Shown here piece after piece: positions 1-6,279 of a stretch of DNA of 6,279 nucleotides. Source of the stretch: Eubacterium sp. (GTDB lineage: Bacteria; Bacillota; Clostridia; Lachnospirales; Lachnospiraceae); the NCBI GenBank assembly GCA_003520145.1, contig DOVJ01000076.1:1-6279 (forward strand), given 5' to 3'. Each line of letters starts with the position of its first letter. Within the stretch, counting starts at the first letter, position 1. The notes beneath the pieces are model-generated. The model saw only the letters and a list, made by a program, of their open reading frames with translations. It did not search any database and was not told where the DNA came from. Made by a program: the position numbers and the translations under genes.

Positions 1-167
1 GACATCACCACAGCCTGGTCTGTATATGACGGATCAGAGATTATCTCCTGATACCCGACCATAGATGTGTTGAAAACTATCTCCGAAACTATGGTCTTAT
101 TCGCGCCAAAGCCATATCCATAATATTCACTTCCGTCTTCTAAGATTATCTTCTTATCAGGTTTCAC
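1..167 (-). CDS. carA: Carbamoyl-phosphate synthase small (glutaminase) subunit, N-terminal fragment
   Basis: The small subunit hydrolyses glutamine and passes the ammonia to CarB, which makes carbamoyl phosphate for pyrimidine and arginine synthesis in the cytoplasm. Only the first 55 residues are in the window; the gene runs off the left edge. The translation has the hallmark start of the CarA family: the strand LEDGSEYYGYGFGA (residues 9-22), then EIVFNTSMVGYQEII (29-43) and SDPSY (44-48). These belong to the N-terminal structural domain; the catalytic Cys/His glutaminase domain lies outside the window. The start is a GTG placed directly after the pyrG stop codon (TAA then GTG). It is supported by a GGAGG eight bases upstream, and there is no in-frame ATG before residue 36. 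The abutting genes suggest co-transcription and translational coupling with pyrG; carB probably follows outside the window. No PyrR-type attenuator or other leader fits between the two genes. Family call is firm despite the short fragment. Confidence 0.93.
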   Translation of the reverse strand, partial: MKPDKKIILEDGSEYYGYGFGANKTIVSEIVFNTSMVGYQEIISDPSYTDQAVVM

Positions 168-1772
168 TTATTTTTCCTCCATTGCGATAGCAGCTTTAAT
201 AAATTCTCTGAAGATAGGATGCGGTCTGTTAGGTCTCGACTTAAACTCCGGATGATACTGAACGCCTATATAGAACGGATGATCTTTGATCTCAACCGTC
301 TCAACAAGATTCCCATCCGGTGATAGTCCCGATAATACAAGACCGTTAGCTTCTAAGATTTCCCTGTAATCATTGTTAAATTCAAAGCGGTGTCTGTGTC
401 TCTCGGCAATCTCCTTCTTCTTGTAGCAACGCTCCATCAATGTATCCGGCTTGATAACACACGGATAACTTCCCAGACGAAGTGTACCACCTTTTTCGGT
501 TTCCGAATTCTGTCCTGGAAGAAGATCTATAACCTTATGAGTCGACGGATTCTCCGATTCTCCCGAACAGGCATCCGCAATATTACATACATGTCTTGCG
601 TATTCGATAACAGCAATCTGCATACCAAGACAGATACCAAAGTAAGGTATCTTATGCTCTCTTGCGTAACAAGCAGCATATATCATGCCTTCTATACCTC
701 TGTCACCGAAACCGCCCGGAACGATAATAGCAGAGACACTGCCAAGCCTCTCTTCTATATTCTCAAGATCAAGTGACTCGGAATCGATCCAATCTATATC
801 AACCTTAACCCCGGCAGCATATCCAGCATGACGAAGAGCCTCTGCAACTGATAGATATGCATCATGAAGCTCTGTGTACTTGCCGACCAATCCTATCTTA
901 ACAGTCTTATCGGCACTCGCAATACGCTCAGACATCTGTCTCCATTCCGTAAGGTCTATCGACGGAGCATGTATCGACAACTCCCTGCAGACTACTGAAG
1001 AAAAGTTACTGTCTTCTAACATAAGTGGAGCCGCATACAAAGAATCAAGAGTTCTGTTTTCGATAACACAATCTTCCTTGACGTTGCAGAACATGGAGAT
1101 CTTCTTGAATATGTTGCTCTCAAGCGGTTCGTTGCACCTTAAGACTATGATATCAGGATTGATTCCCATACCCTGAAGCTCCTTAACAGAATGCTGTGTC
1201 GGCTTGGATTTGTGTTCATTCGAGCCATGAAGGTAAGGAACAAGTGTCACATGGATGAAGAGGCTGTTTTCTTTACCAACCTCCAAGGATACCTGTCTTA
1301 CAGCCTCAAGAAAGGGCTGGGATTCTATATCACCTATAGTTCCTCCTATCTCAGTGATAACGACATCCGCGTTCGTTTCCCTTCCGGCACGATATACGAA
1401 ATCCTTGATTTCATTCGTGATATGCGGGATAACCTGAACTGTAGAACCCAAGTACTCTCCACGTCTTTCCTTATTCAGTACATTCCAGTACACTCTTCCG
1501 GATGTGAGGTTTGAAAACTTAGTAAGATCCTCGTCTATGAACCTTTCATAATGTCCGAGATCAAGATCGGTCTCAGCTCCGTCTTCTGTCACATACACCT
1601 CTCCATGTTGATATGGACTCATCGTTCCAGGATCCACATTAATATATGGATCAAGCTTCTGTGCAGTTACCTTAAGTCCACGTGCCTTCAAAAGTCTTCC
1701 CAAAGAGGCAGCCGTAATTCCTTTTCCAAGACCTGAGACAACTCCTCCGGTCACAAATATATACTTTGACAT
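168..1772 (-). CDS. pyrG: CTP synthase (glutamine-hydrolysing)
   Basis: Makes CTP from UTP, ATP and glutamine, the last step of de novo cytidine nucleotide synthesis; a cytoplasmic tetramer. From the chosen start it is 534 residues, normal for the family. The N-terminal synthetase domain (about 1-270) shows the nucleotide-binding start YIFVTGGVVSGLGKG (4-18), the ETDLDLGHYERF segment (67-78, likely Mg-binding Asp71), TEIGGTIGDIES (140-151, Glu141) and the UTP/CTP-site stretch KSKPTQHSV (188-196). The class I glutamine amidotransferase domain (about 290-534) shows GGFGDRG (353-359), the nucleophile in GICLGMQ (Cys381) and GVQYHPEF (His507, Glu509), so the catalytic triad is complete. An ATG five codons upstream (1785-1787) is in frame, but the family begins at MSKYIFVTGG, and the ATG at 1770-1772 has a GGGAG eight bases before it. 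The gene follows dapL after about 39 bases and abuts carA. No leader resembling the B. subtilis pyrG attenuator is seen. Confidence 0.98.
   Translation of the reverse strand: MSKYIFVTGGVVSGLGKGITAASLGRLLKARGLKVTAQKLDPYINVDPGTMSPYQHGEVYVTEDGAETDLDLGHYERFIDEDLTKFSNLTSGRVYWNVLNKERRGEYLGSTVQVIPHITNEIKDFVYRAGRETNADVVITEIGGTIGDIESQPFLEAVRQVSLEVGKENSLFIHVTLVPYLHGSNEHKSKPTQHSVKELQGMGINPDIIVLRCNEPLESNIFKKISMFCNVKEDCVIENRTLDSLYAAPLMLEDSNFSSVVCRELSIHAPSIDLTEWRQMSERIASADKTVKIGLVGKYTELHDAYLSVAEALRHAGYAAGVKVDIDWIDSESLDLENIEERLGSVSAIIVPGGFGDRGIEGMIYAACYAREHKIPYFGICLGMQIAVIEYARHVCNIADACSGESENPSTHKVIDLLPGQNSETEKGGTLRLGSYPCVIKPDTLMERCYKKKEIAERHRHRFEFNNDYREILEANGLVLSGLSPDGNLVETVEIKDHPFYIGVQYHPEFKSRPNRPHPIFREFIKAAIAMEEK
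176..180 (-). promoter_or_regulatory. carA ribosome binding site inside the pyrG 3' end
   Basis: GGAGG on the minus strand, eight bases before the carA GTG. It is formed by the pyrG codons ATG GAG GAA, just before the pyrG stop. It decides the carA start and implies that ribosomes finishing pyrG can reinitiate on carA. Confidence 0.85.
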
Positions 1773-1780
1773 AATAGCCA

Positions 1781-1785
1781 CTCCC
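1781..1785 (-). promoter_or_regulatory. pyrG ribosome binding site
   Basis: GGGAG on the minus strand, with an eight-base spacer to the ATG at 1770-1772. It supports that start over the upstream in-frame ATG at 1785-1787, which itself overlaps this site and has only a GGCAGG touching it, too close to act as a binding site. Confidence 0.7.
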
Positions 1786-1787
1786 AT

Positions 1788-1805
1788 CCTGCCATCAGTG
1801 GCAGA
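1788..1805 (-). other. Stem-loop in the dapL-pyrG gap, next to the pyrG ribosome binding site
   Basis: A perfect 6-bp inverted repeat, CTGCCA / TGGCAG, with a 4-base loop, extendable by one G-U pair in the transcript. It begins a few bases after the dapL stop and ends two bases before the pyrG GGGAG. No run of T follows on either strand, so it is unlikely to be an intrinsic terminator. It could slow 3' decay or processing of dapL message, or modulate pyrG initiation. It could also be chance: a 6-bp repeat is short. The structure is seen; the role is inference. Confidence 0.4.
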
Positions 1806-1811
1806 TTGAAA

Positions 1812-3029
1812 TCATAATCTTTCTTTGATTCTTTGCATCGCTTCTATCGTGTTTTCTCTGCTGCCAAAGGCAGTAAGTCTAAAGTAGTGTTCACCATGAG
1901 GACCAAATCCTGAGCCTGGTGTTCCTACTACATTCGCTTTTTCAAGCAACAGATCGAAGAATTCCCAGCTTGTCATATTGTCAGGTGTCTTAAGCCATAT
2001 ATACGGAGCATTCGTGCCGCCATACACTTCATAACCTGCACCTTTGAGTCCTTCTGTGATCAGACGGGCATTAGCCATATAATAAGCTATCTGTTCATTC
2101 ACCTGACTACGTCCGGCTTCTGAATATACTGCTTCTCCAGCTCTCTGCACGATATAAGGTGCACCATTGTACTTAGTTCCATGTCTTCTTGCCCACAGAT
2201 CATGCAAAGCTACACCCTCAACCTTCAGTTTCTTAGGTATGACTGTAAAGCCAAGCCTTAAGCCTGTGAATCCGGCCGTCTTTGAAAATGATCTGAATTC
2301 TATGGCACACTCAGTAGCACCATCACACTCATATATGCTGTGTGGCACACCCGCTTCGCTTATATAAGCCTCATATGCTGCATCATAGAGTATGACGCAA
2401 TTGTTCTTCTTAGCATAATCAACCCACTGCTGAAGCTTGTCCTTCTTGATCACTGTACCTGTAGGATTATTCGGAAAACACAGATATATAAGATCCGGTA
2501 CTTCCTTAGGAATCTCTGGAATAAAGCCATTGTCCTTAGTACAAGGCATATATATCACATCTTCAAATCCACCAAGCGCTTCGTTATATACACCAGTACG
2601 TCCTGCCATAACATTCGAATCTACATATACAGGATAAACAGGATCGCAGACTGCTATCCTGTTATCTATGCCGAATATCTCCTGTATGTTTCCGCAATCG
2701 CACTTCGCACCATCCGAAACAAATATCTCATCTGACGATATATCGCATCCAAGTGATCTGTAATCCACTTCAGCGATCTTACTGCGCAGGAACTCATATC
2801 CAAGATCCGGCGCATATCCTCTGAAACTGTCTTTACTGCCCATCTCATCAACAGCCGTATGCAAAGCCTGTATGATCTTTGGAGCAAGGGGCTGTGTCAC
2901 ATCGCCTATGCCAAGACGTATGATTCTTTTGTCAGGATGCTCCTGCTCATATTCTCTTATCTTCTTTCCAATCGTAGAAAAAAGATAGCTTCCCTGAAGT
3001 TTCAGATAGTTATGATTTATTCTGGCCAT
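1812..3029 (-). CDS. dapL: LL-diaminopimelate aminotransferase
   Basis: PLP-dependent fold-type I (class I/II) aminotransferase. It converts tetrahydrodipicolinate and glutamate directly to LL-2,6-diaminopimelate, bypassing the acylated DapD/DapC/DapE route to lysine and peptidoglycan. The 405 residues match the usual length of about 400-410. Diagnostic stretches are IRLGIGDVTQPLAP (37-50), the DSFRGYAPDLGYEFLR segment (67-82), SDGAKCDCGNIQEIFG (105-120), YLCFPNNPTGT (182-192), DAAYEAYI (216-223, Asp216 at the PLP ring nitrogen), SFSKTAGFTGLRLG (247-260, Schiff-base Lys250) and FRLTAFGSR (383-391, Arg384 as the expected substrate-carboxylate residue). The GIGDVTxPL and DGAKCD signatures separate it from aspartate aminotransferases. 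The ATG has AAGGAG five bases upstream. It lies 50 bases after gltD, behind a promoter-like sequence, with pyrG next. Its amino donor, glutamate, is the product of the neighbouring GltBD. Confidence 0.96.
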   Translation of the reverse strand: MARINHNYLKLQGSYLFSTIGKKIREYEQEHPDKRIIRLGIGDVTQPLAPKIIQALHTAVDEMGSKDSFRGYAPDLGYEFLRSKIAEVDYRSLGCDISSDEIFVSDGAKCDCGNIQEIFGIDNRIAVCDPVYPVYVDSNVMAGRTGVYNEALGGFEDVIYMPCTKDNGFIPEIPKEVPDLIYLCFPNNPTGTVIKKDKLQQWVDYAKKNNCVILYDAAYEAYISEAGVPHSIYECDGATECAIEFRSFSKTAGFTGLRLGFTVIPKKLKVEGVALHDLWARRHGTKYNGAPYIVQRAGEAVYSEAGRSQVNEQIAYYMANARLITEGLKGAGYEVYGGTNAPYIWLKTPDNMTSWEFFDLLLEKANVVGTPGSGFGPHGEHYFRLTAFGSRENTIEAMQRIKERL

Positions 3030-3034
3030 ATTGT

Positions 3035-3040
3035 CTCCTT
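3035..3040 (-). promoter_or_regulatory. dapL ribosome binding site
   Basis: AAGGAG on the minus strand, five bases before the dapL ATG. It lies only four bases downstream of the TATAAT box described separately, so promoter and ribosome binding site nearly touch. Confidence 0.8.
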
Positions 3041-3043
3041 TGC

Positions 3044-3072
3044 ATTATACCACTTATTCGAAAATGTATCAA
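3044..3072 (-). promoter_or_regulatory. Putative sigma-A promoter for dapL (-pyrG-carA)
   Basis: On the minus strand: TTGATA at 3067-3072 (five of six bases match TTGACA), a spacer of exactly 17 bases, then TATAAT at 3044-3049 (perfect match), preceded by TGG, which makes an extended -10 (TGN). All of it lies in the 50-base gltD-dapL gap. Transcription would be expected to begin near 3036-3039, inside the dapL ribosome binding site, leaving an untranslated leader of roughly 7-10 bases. The match is near ideal, but the very short leader is odd and the gap is AT-rich, so use in the cell is unproven. Confidence 0.6.
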
Positions 3073-3079
3073 AAAATAT

Positions 3080-4564
3080 TTACAGATTAGAATATCCCAT
3101 CAGATATTCATCAACTTCTCTTGCTGCCTTCTGACCCTCGGCGATGGCTCTGACTACAAGCGACTGACCGCTATGCATGTCACCAGCAGTAAATATACCC
3201 TTCTTAGAAGCCTTGAACTGTCCTTTAAGAGTCTTTACGTTAGTACGAGAATCCGTCTCAACGCCAAAAGCGTCCGTTACATACTTTTCACTTCCTAAGA
3301 AACCTGCAGCGATAAGTACAAGCTGTGCAGGGATCTTCTTCTCTGTACCTTCTACAGGAACCATCATGTTTCTTCCTGTCTTTTCATCCTTCTTAGACTC
3401 AAGTGATACAAGAACCACTTCCTTAAGGTCACCGTTCTTATCCTTCACAAATTCCTTAACTGTTGTCTTATAGAGTCTCGGATCATGTCCGAACTTCCAT
3501 ATAGCTTCCTCCTGGCCGTAGTCGGTCTTCAGGACTCTTGGCCACTCTGGCCATGGGTTTGATGGAAGTCTCTTTTCTGAAGGCATAGGATTGATCTCAA
3601 GCTGTGTAACACTCTTAGCACCAAGTCTGATACATGTTCCCGCACAGTCATTGCCAGTATCACCGCCACCTACTATGACTACATCCTTATCCTTGGCAAG
3701 CTCATAAGGAACCTTAGTATAATCGCTATCAAGCAAAGTCTTGGTTACTTCAGTAAGGAAGTCAACAGCGAATCTTATGCCCTTTGCGTCTCTTCCCGGA
3801 ACACTCACATCTCTTGGATTTGATGCTCCGCACGCAAGTACGATCGCATCATATCCTTTCTCGAGTTCCTTAGCCGATACATCCTTTCCTACATCAACAC
3901 CTGTCTTAAAATGTATCCCAGCGTCCTCCATCAGTTTAAGACGTCTGTCTATGACCTTCTTGTCAAGCTTCATGTTAGGAATTCCATATCGAAGAAGTCC
4001 GCCGATTCTGTCTCTTCTCTCATAGACTGTCACGTCATGACCTCTCCTGTTAAGCAAAAGTGCAGCAGCAAGACCAGATGGACCACTTCCTATGACAGCA
4101 ACCTTCTTACCTGTTCTGACTGATGGAACTTCCTCCTTGACAAGACCGTTTTCAAAAGCATATTCTATGACGCTTTTTTCATTTTCCTTAGTCGATACAG
4201 GCGCATTGTGAACGCCACATGTACATGCTGCCTCACAAAGTGCAGGACACACACGACATGTGAATTCTGGAAAACTGTGTGTGATTGACAGTCTGTTATA
4301 AGCTTCAGCCATACGTCCTCTGTATACGAGATCATTGATCTCCGGGATCAGATTGTGAAGAGGACATCCACTCATCATACCTGCTATCATCTTGCCATAT
4401 TGACAAAATGGTACACCACAGTCCATACAGCGCGCTGCCTGCTCTTTTTGTTCCTTCAGCGGCAGTCTGTCATGAAATTCGAAGAAATTCTTGATTCTTT
4501 CTTCCTCGCTGCGTACCGGTCCTTCTATTCTGTCATATTCCAAAAAACCTGTTGTTTTTCCCAT
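3080..4564 (-). CDS. gltD: Glutamate synthase (NADPH) small (beta) subunit
   Basis: Carries electrons from NAD(P)H through FAD and iron-sulfur clusters to GltB for the reductive synthesis of glutamate from glutamine and 2-oxoglutarate. The 494 residues match bacterial GltD. The N-terminal ferredoxin-like domain has two cysteine groups: Cys46, Cys49, Cys54 and Cys67 (CMDCGVPFC, then GCPLHN), and Cys103, Cys106, Cys110 and Cys114 (CRVCPALCEAAC). These are expected to hold the [4Fe-4S] clusters. The FAD site is VAVIGSGPSGLAAA (155-168) with Glu182 ending the second strand. The NAD(P)H site is VVIVGGGDTGNDCAGT (295-310). The C-terminal FAD contact is GIFTAGDMHSGQSLVVRAI (456-474). The ATG overlaps the gltB stop by one base and has a strong AGGAGGTG seven bases upstream. 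Being directly behind gltB rules in GltD over related subunits such as NADPH-dependent ferredoxin oxidoreductase (NfnB/SudA type) or PreT. No clear terminator follows it. Confidence 0.97.
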   Translation of the reverse strand: MGKTTGFLEYDRIEGPVRSEEERIKNFFEFHDRLPLKEQKEQAARCMDCGVPFCQYGKMIAGMMSGCPLHNLIPEINDLVYRGRMAEAYNRLSITHSFPEFTCRVCPALCEAACTCGVHNAPVSTKENEKSVIEYAFENGLVKEEVPSVRTGKKVAVIGSGPSGLAAALLLNRRGHDVTVYERRDRIGGLLRYGIPNMKLDKKVIDRRLKLMEDAGIHFKTGVDVGKDVSAKELEKGYDAIVLACGASNPRDVSVPGRDAKGIRFAVDFLTEVTKTLLDSDYTKVPYELAKDKDVVIVGGGDTGNDCAGTCIRLGAKSVTQLEINPMPSEKRLPSNPWPEWPRVLKTDYGQEEAIWKFGHDPRLYKTTVKEFVKDKNGDLKEVVLVSLESKKDEKTGRNMMVPVEGTEKKIPAQLVLIAAGFLGSEKYVTDAFGVETDSRTNVKTLKGQFKASKKGIFTAGDMHSGQSLVVRAIAEGQKAAREVDEYLMGYSNL

Positions 4565-6279
4565 TATTCAGCACCTCCTGTAAAGATTCTGAAAGCTTCT
4601 ATCTTAGCTGTTTCAGGATCGGCTCCGCGTTCTGACTCCTTAGCTATCAGTCTCAAGATTTCCTTATAATCGATTGGTATGATCTTCTTAAAGTGTGGAA
4701 GATATTCATCGAATCTATCAAGTATATCCTTAGCCTTCTTAGAGCCTGTAGCCTCAACATGAGAAGCTATAAGTGTTCTAAGCTTTGTAGCATCCTCCTT
4801 AGATGCGATATTCTCCATGCTTACAAGTTCCTTATTAAGATTCTTGTATAACGTATTGTCTTCATCAAGAACATAAGCTATACCGCCGCTCATACCAGCT
4901 GCAAAGTTCTTTCCTGTACTTCCGAGTATAACAACTATACCACCGGTCATATATTCGCAGCCATGCTCTCCGACGCCTTCAACTACTGCTATAGCACCTG
5001 AATTACGTATAGCGAATCTCTCTCCTGCCATACCGGCTATGTAAGCTTCGCCTGATGTAGCGCCATACAGAGCAACATTACCTACGATTATGTTCTGTGC
5101 AGGATCATATGCAGCCTCCTTTGGAGCTGACAATATAAGCTTACCACCTGAAAGACCCTTACCAAAGTAGTCGTTACTGTCACCTGTAAGCTTCAGAGTA
5201 AGACCCTTTGGTATGAATGCGCCAAAGCTCTGTCCACCTGCGCCTGTACAGTCTATCGTGATCGTATCACTCTCAAGTCCTTCCGGATGAAGTCTGGTTA
5301 TCTGCGCACCAAGCAGTGTACCAAATGTTCTGTCGATACTGCAGGTTTCTACGCTAAGCGACGCTTTCTCACCCTTTTCTATAGCTGCTTTGATCTTCTT
5401 GTTCTTAAGAAGAACACTTTCATCCTTCGTCTTCTCAAGTGCGAAGTCATACATATCACTCTTATCATGTGTAACAGGCTGATACTCACCGGTATACAGT
5501 ATACGCGACAGATCAAGCTTTGCTTCCCTTGCAGAAAGCTCATCTCTTACTCTAAGAAGGTCTGTTCTTCCGACAAGTTCATTCACACTTCTGATTCCGA
5601 GAGAAGCCATGATCTCTCTTAACTCTCTTGCTATAAAATGCATAAAGTTCTCGACATACTCTGGCTTTCCGGCAAAACGCTTTCTAAGCTCAGGATTCTG
5701 TGTAGCTACGCCCATAGGACATGTATCAGACTGGCACTGGCGCATCATGACGCAGCCAAGTGTGATAAGCGGAGCTGTTGCAAAGCCAAACTCTTCAGCG
5801 CCGAGCATAGCAGCTACGGCAACATCCTTGCCTGACATGAGCTTACCATCGGTTTCGATGATAACACGATTACGAAGACCGTTAGCAAGAAGTGTCTGAT
5901 GTGTCTCTGCAAGACCAAGTTCCCAAGGAAGACCTGCGTTATGTATAGATGAAAGTGGTGCTGCACCTGTACCTCCATCATATCCAGAGATAAGTACTAC
6001 TGCGGCGCCTGCCTTGGCAACACCTGCAGCGACTGTTCCTACGCCTGCTTCTGATACAAGCTTTACAGAGATTCTTGCTTCCTTGTTGGCACACTTAAGG
6101 TCATATATAAGCTGAGCAAGATCCTCGATCGAATATATATCATGATGAGGTGGAGGTGATATAAGACTTACACCCGGTGTAGAGTGTCTCGTCTTGGCAA
6201 TCCATGGATATACCTTCTTACCTGGAAGGTGTCCGCCTTCACCAGGCTTTGCACCCTGTGCCATCTTGATCTGGATTTC
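4564..6279 (-). CDS. gltB: Glutamate synthase (NADPH) large (alpha) subunit, C-terminal part
   Basis: The large subunit takes ammonia from glutamine and, on FMN, adds it to 2-oxoglutarate to give a second glutamate. The reading frame is open through the right edge: EIQIK precedes the MAQGAKPGEGG motif, so the Met at 6262-6264 is internal and not a start. 571 residues are present, about the last 38% of a usual ~1500-residue protein; the N-terminal glutaminase and central domains lie outside the window. Visible (numbered from the first complete codon at 6277-6279) are the FMN-domain motifs KPGEGGHLPGKKV (11-23), SPPPHHDIYSIEDLAQLIYDLK (41-62, loop over the substrate pocket), SGYDGGTGAAPLSS (98-111) and PWELGLAE (118-125). 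The [3Fe-4S] cysteines are Cys176, Cys182 and Cys187 (C-x5-C-x4-C, positions 5719-5754). The C-terminal beta-helix has the glycine-repeat GXGXG pattern (about 315-470). It ends in TGGAE and overlaps gltD by one base. Intact as far as seen. Confidence 0.97.
   Translation of the reverse strand, partial: EIQIKMAQGAKPGEGGHLPGKKVYPWIAKTRHSTPGVSLISPPPHHDIYSIEDLAQLIYDLKCANKEARISVKLVSEAGVGTVAAGVAKAGAAVVLISGYDGGTGAAPLSSIHNAGLPWELGLAETHQTLLANGLRNRVIIETDGKLMSGKDVAVAAMLGAEEFGFATAPLITLGCVMMRQCQSDTCPMGVATQNPELRKRFAGKPEYVENFMHFIARELREIMASLGIRSVNELVGRTDLLRVRDELSAREAKLDLSRILYTGEYQPVTHDKSDMYDFALEKTKDESVLLKNKKIKAAIEKGEKASLSVETCSIDRTFGTLLGAQITRLHPEGLESDTITIDCTGAGGQSFGAFIPKGLTLKLTGDSNDYFGKGLSGGKLILSAPKEAAYDPAQNIIVGNVALYGATSGEAYIAGMAGERFAIRNSGAIAVVEGVGEHGCEYMTGGIVVILGSTGKNFAAGMSGGIAYVLDEDNTLYKNLNKELVSMENIASKEDATKLRTLIASHVEATGSKKAKDILDRFDEYLPHFKKIIPIDYKEILRLIAKESERGADPETAKIEAFRIFTGGAE
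4572..4579 (-). promoter_or_regulatory. gltD ribosome binding site inside the gltB 3' end
   Basis: AGGAGGTG on the minus strand, a near-perfect match to the anti-16S sequence, seven bases before the gltD ATG. It is made from the GltB codons for Thr-Gly-Gly-Ala just before the stop. With the TAATG overlap it points to coupled translation of the two subunits, which assemble together. Confidence 0.88.

Noticed and set aside
390..776. Open frame of 128 residues on the plus strand, opposite pyrG
   Set aside because: It is wholly antisense to a well-conserved gene, resembles no family I know, and its composition (Cys, Ser, Thr and Ile rich) is what the reverse of a coding strand gives.
1773..1787. 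Upstream in-frame ATG adding five residues (MGVAI) to PyrG
   Set aside because: CTP synthases begin at the MSKYIFVTGG motif, the downstream ATG has a properly spaced GGGAG, and the upstream ATG overlaps that site and lacks a usable one of its own.
2340..2735. Open frame of 131 residues on the plus strand, opposite dapL
   Set aside because: Antisense shadow of dapL with no recognisable motif and no reason to prefer it over the firm dapL call. Other plus-strand frames opposite gltD and gltB (for example 4355-4669 and 5287-5622) were dismissed for the same reason.
2666..2887. Alternative 73-residue minus-strand frame inside dapL
   Set aside because: It overlaps dapL in another frame, has no family resemblance, and dapL is intact through this stretch, so there is no sign of a frameshift.
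3071..3095. Possible terminator after gltD: inverted repeat ATATT/AATAT followed by T residues on the minus strand
   Set aside because: The stem is five A-T pairs with a 10-base loop and no G-C pair, too weak for intrinsic termination. The T run is better explained as the region around the -35 box.
6262..6264. ATG as a start for a short 566-residue glutamate synthase protein (stand-alone GltB-like or archaeal type)
   Set aside because: The frame stays open upstream to the window edge and encodes EIQIK, the conserved residues before MAQGAKPGEGG in full-length GltB, so the gene is cut by the window rather than short.

Overview
This is an ordinary metabolic stretch from a bacterial chromosome. 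All genes lie on the minus strand, so transcription runs from position 6279 towards 1. In that order it holds the 3' part of gltB (glutamate synthase large subunit), complete gltD (small subunit), complete dapL (LL-diaminopimelate aminotransferase), complete pyrG (CTP synthase) and the 5' end of carA (carbamoyl-phosphate synthase small subunit). About 98% of the window is coding. The two real gaps, of 50 and about 39 bases, hold only expression signals. I see no RNA gene, mobile element, CRISPR array, phage gene or frameshift.

The organism is probably an anaerobic Firmicute of the class Clostridia, perhaps a Lachnospiraceae member such as the Butyrivibrio/Roseburia type. This is inference from four things: strong GGAGG-type ribosome binding sites, moderate-to-low GC with frequent ATA and AGA codons, lysine synthesis through the DapL shortcut, and a two-subunit bacterial GltBD. 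I cannot fix the genus from the window alone.

Layout: gltB and gltD overlap by one base (TAATG), with a strong ribosome binding site inside the last GltB codons. A 50-base gap follows. It holds a near-consensus sigma-A-type promoter (TTGATA, 17-base spacer, extended TATAAT) pointing into dapL, so dapL-pyrG-carA may form its own transcription unit as well as receiving read-through from gltBD. Between dapL and pyrG is a short gap with a perfect 6-bp stem-loop next to the pyrG ribosome binding site. pyrG and carA abut exactly (TAA then GTG), and the carA ribosome binding site is built from the last pyrG codons.

The genes share glutamine/glutamate nitrogen. GltBD makes glutamate from glutamine and 2-oxoglutarate. 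DapL uses glutamate as amino donor to make LL-diaminopimelate for lysine and peptidoglycan. PyrG and CarA both hydrolyse glutamine, for CTP and for carbamoyl phosphate (pyrimidines and arginine), and return glutamate. The clustering is a sensible ammonia-assimilation neighbourhood. I found no undescribed system; the observations worth a second look concern gene junctions and transcription signals.
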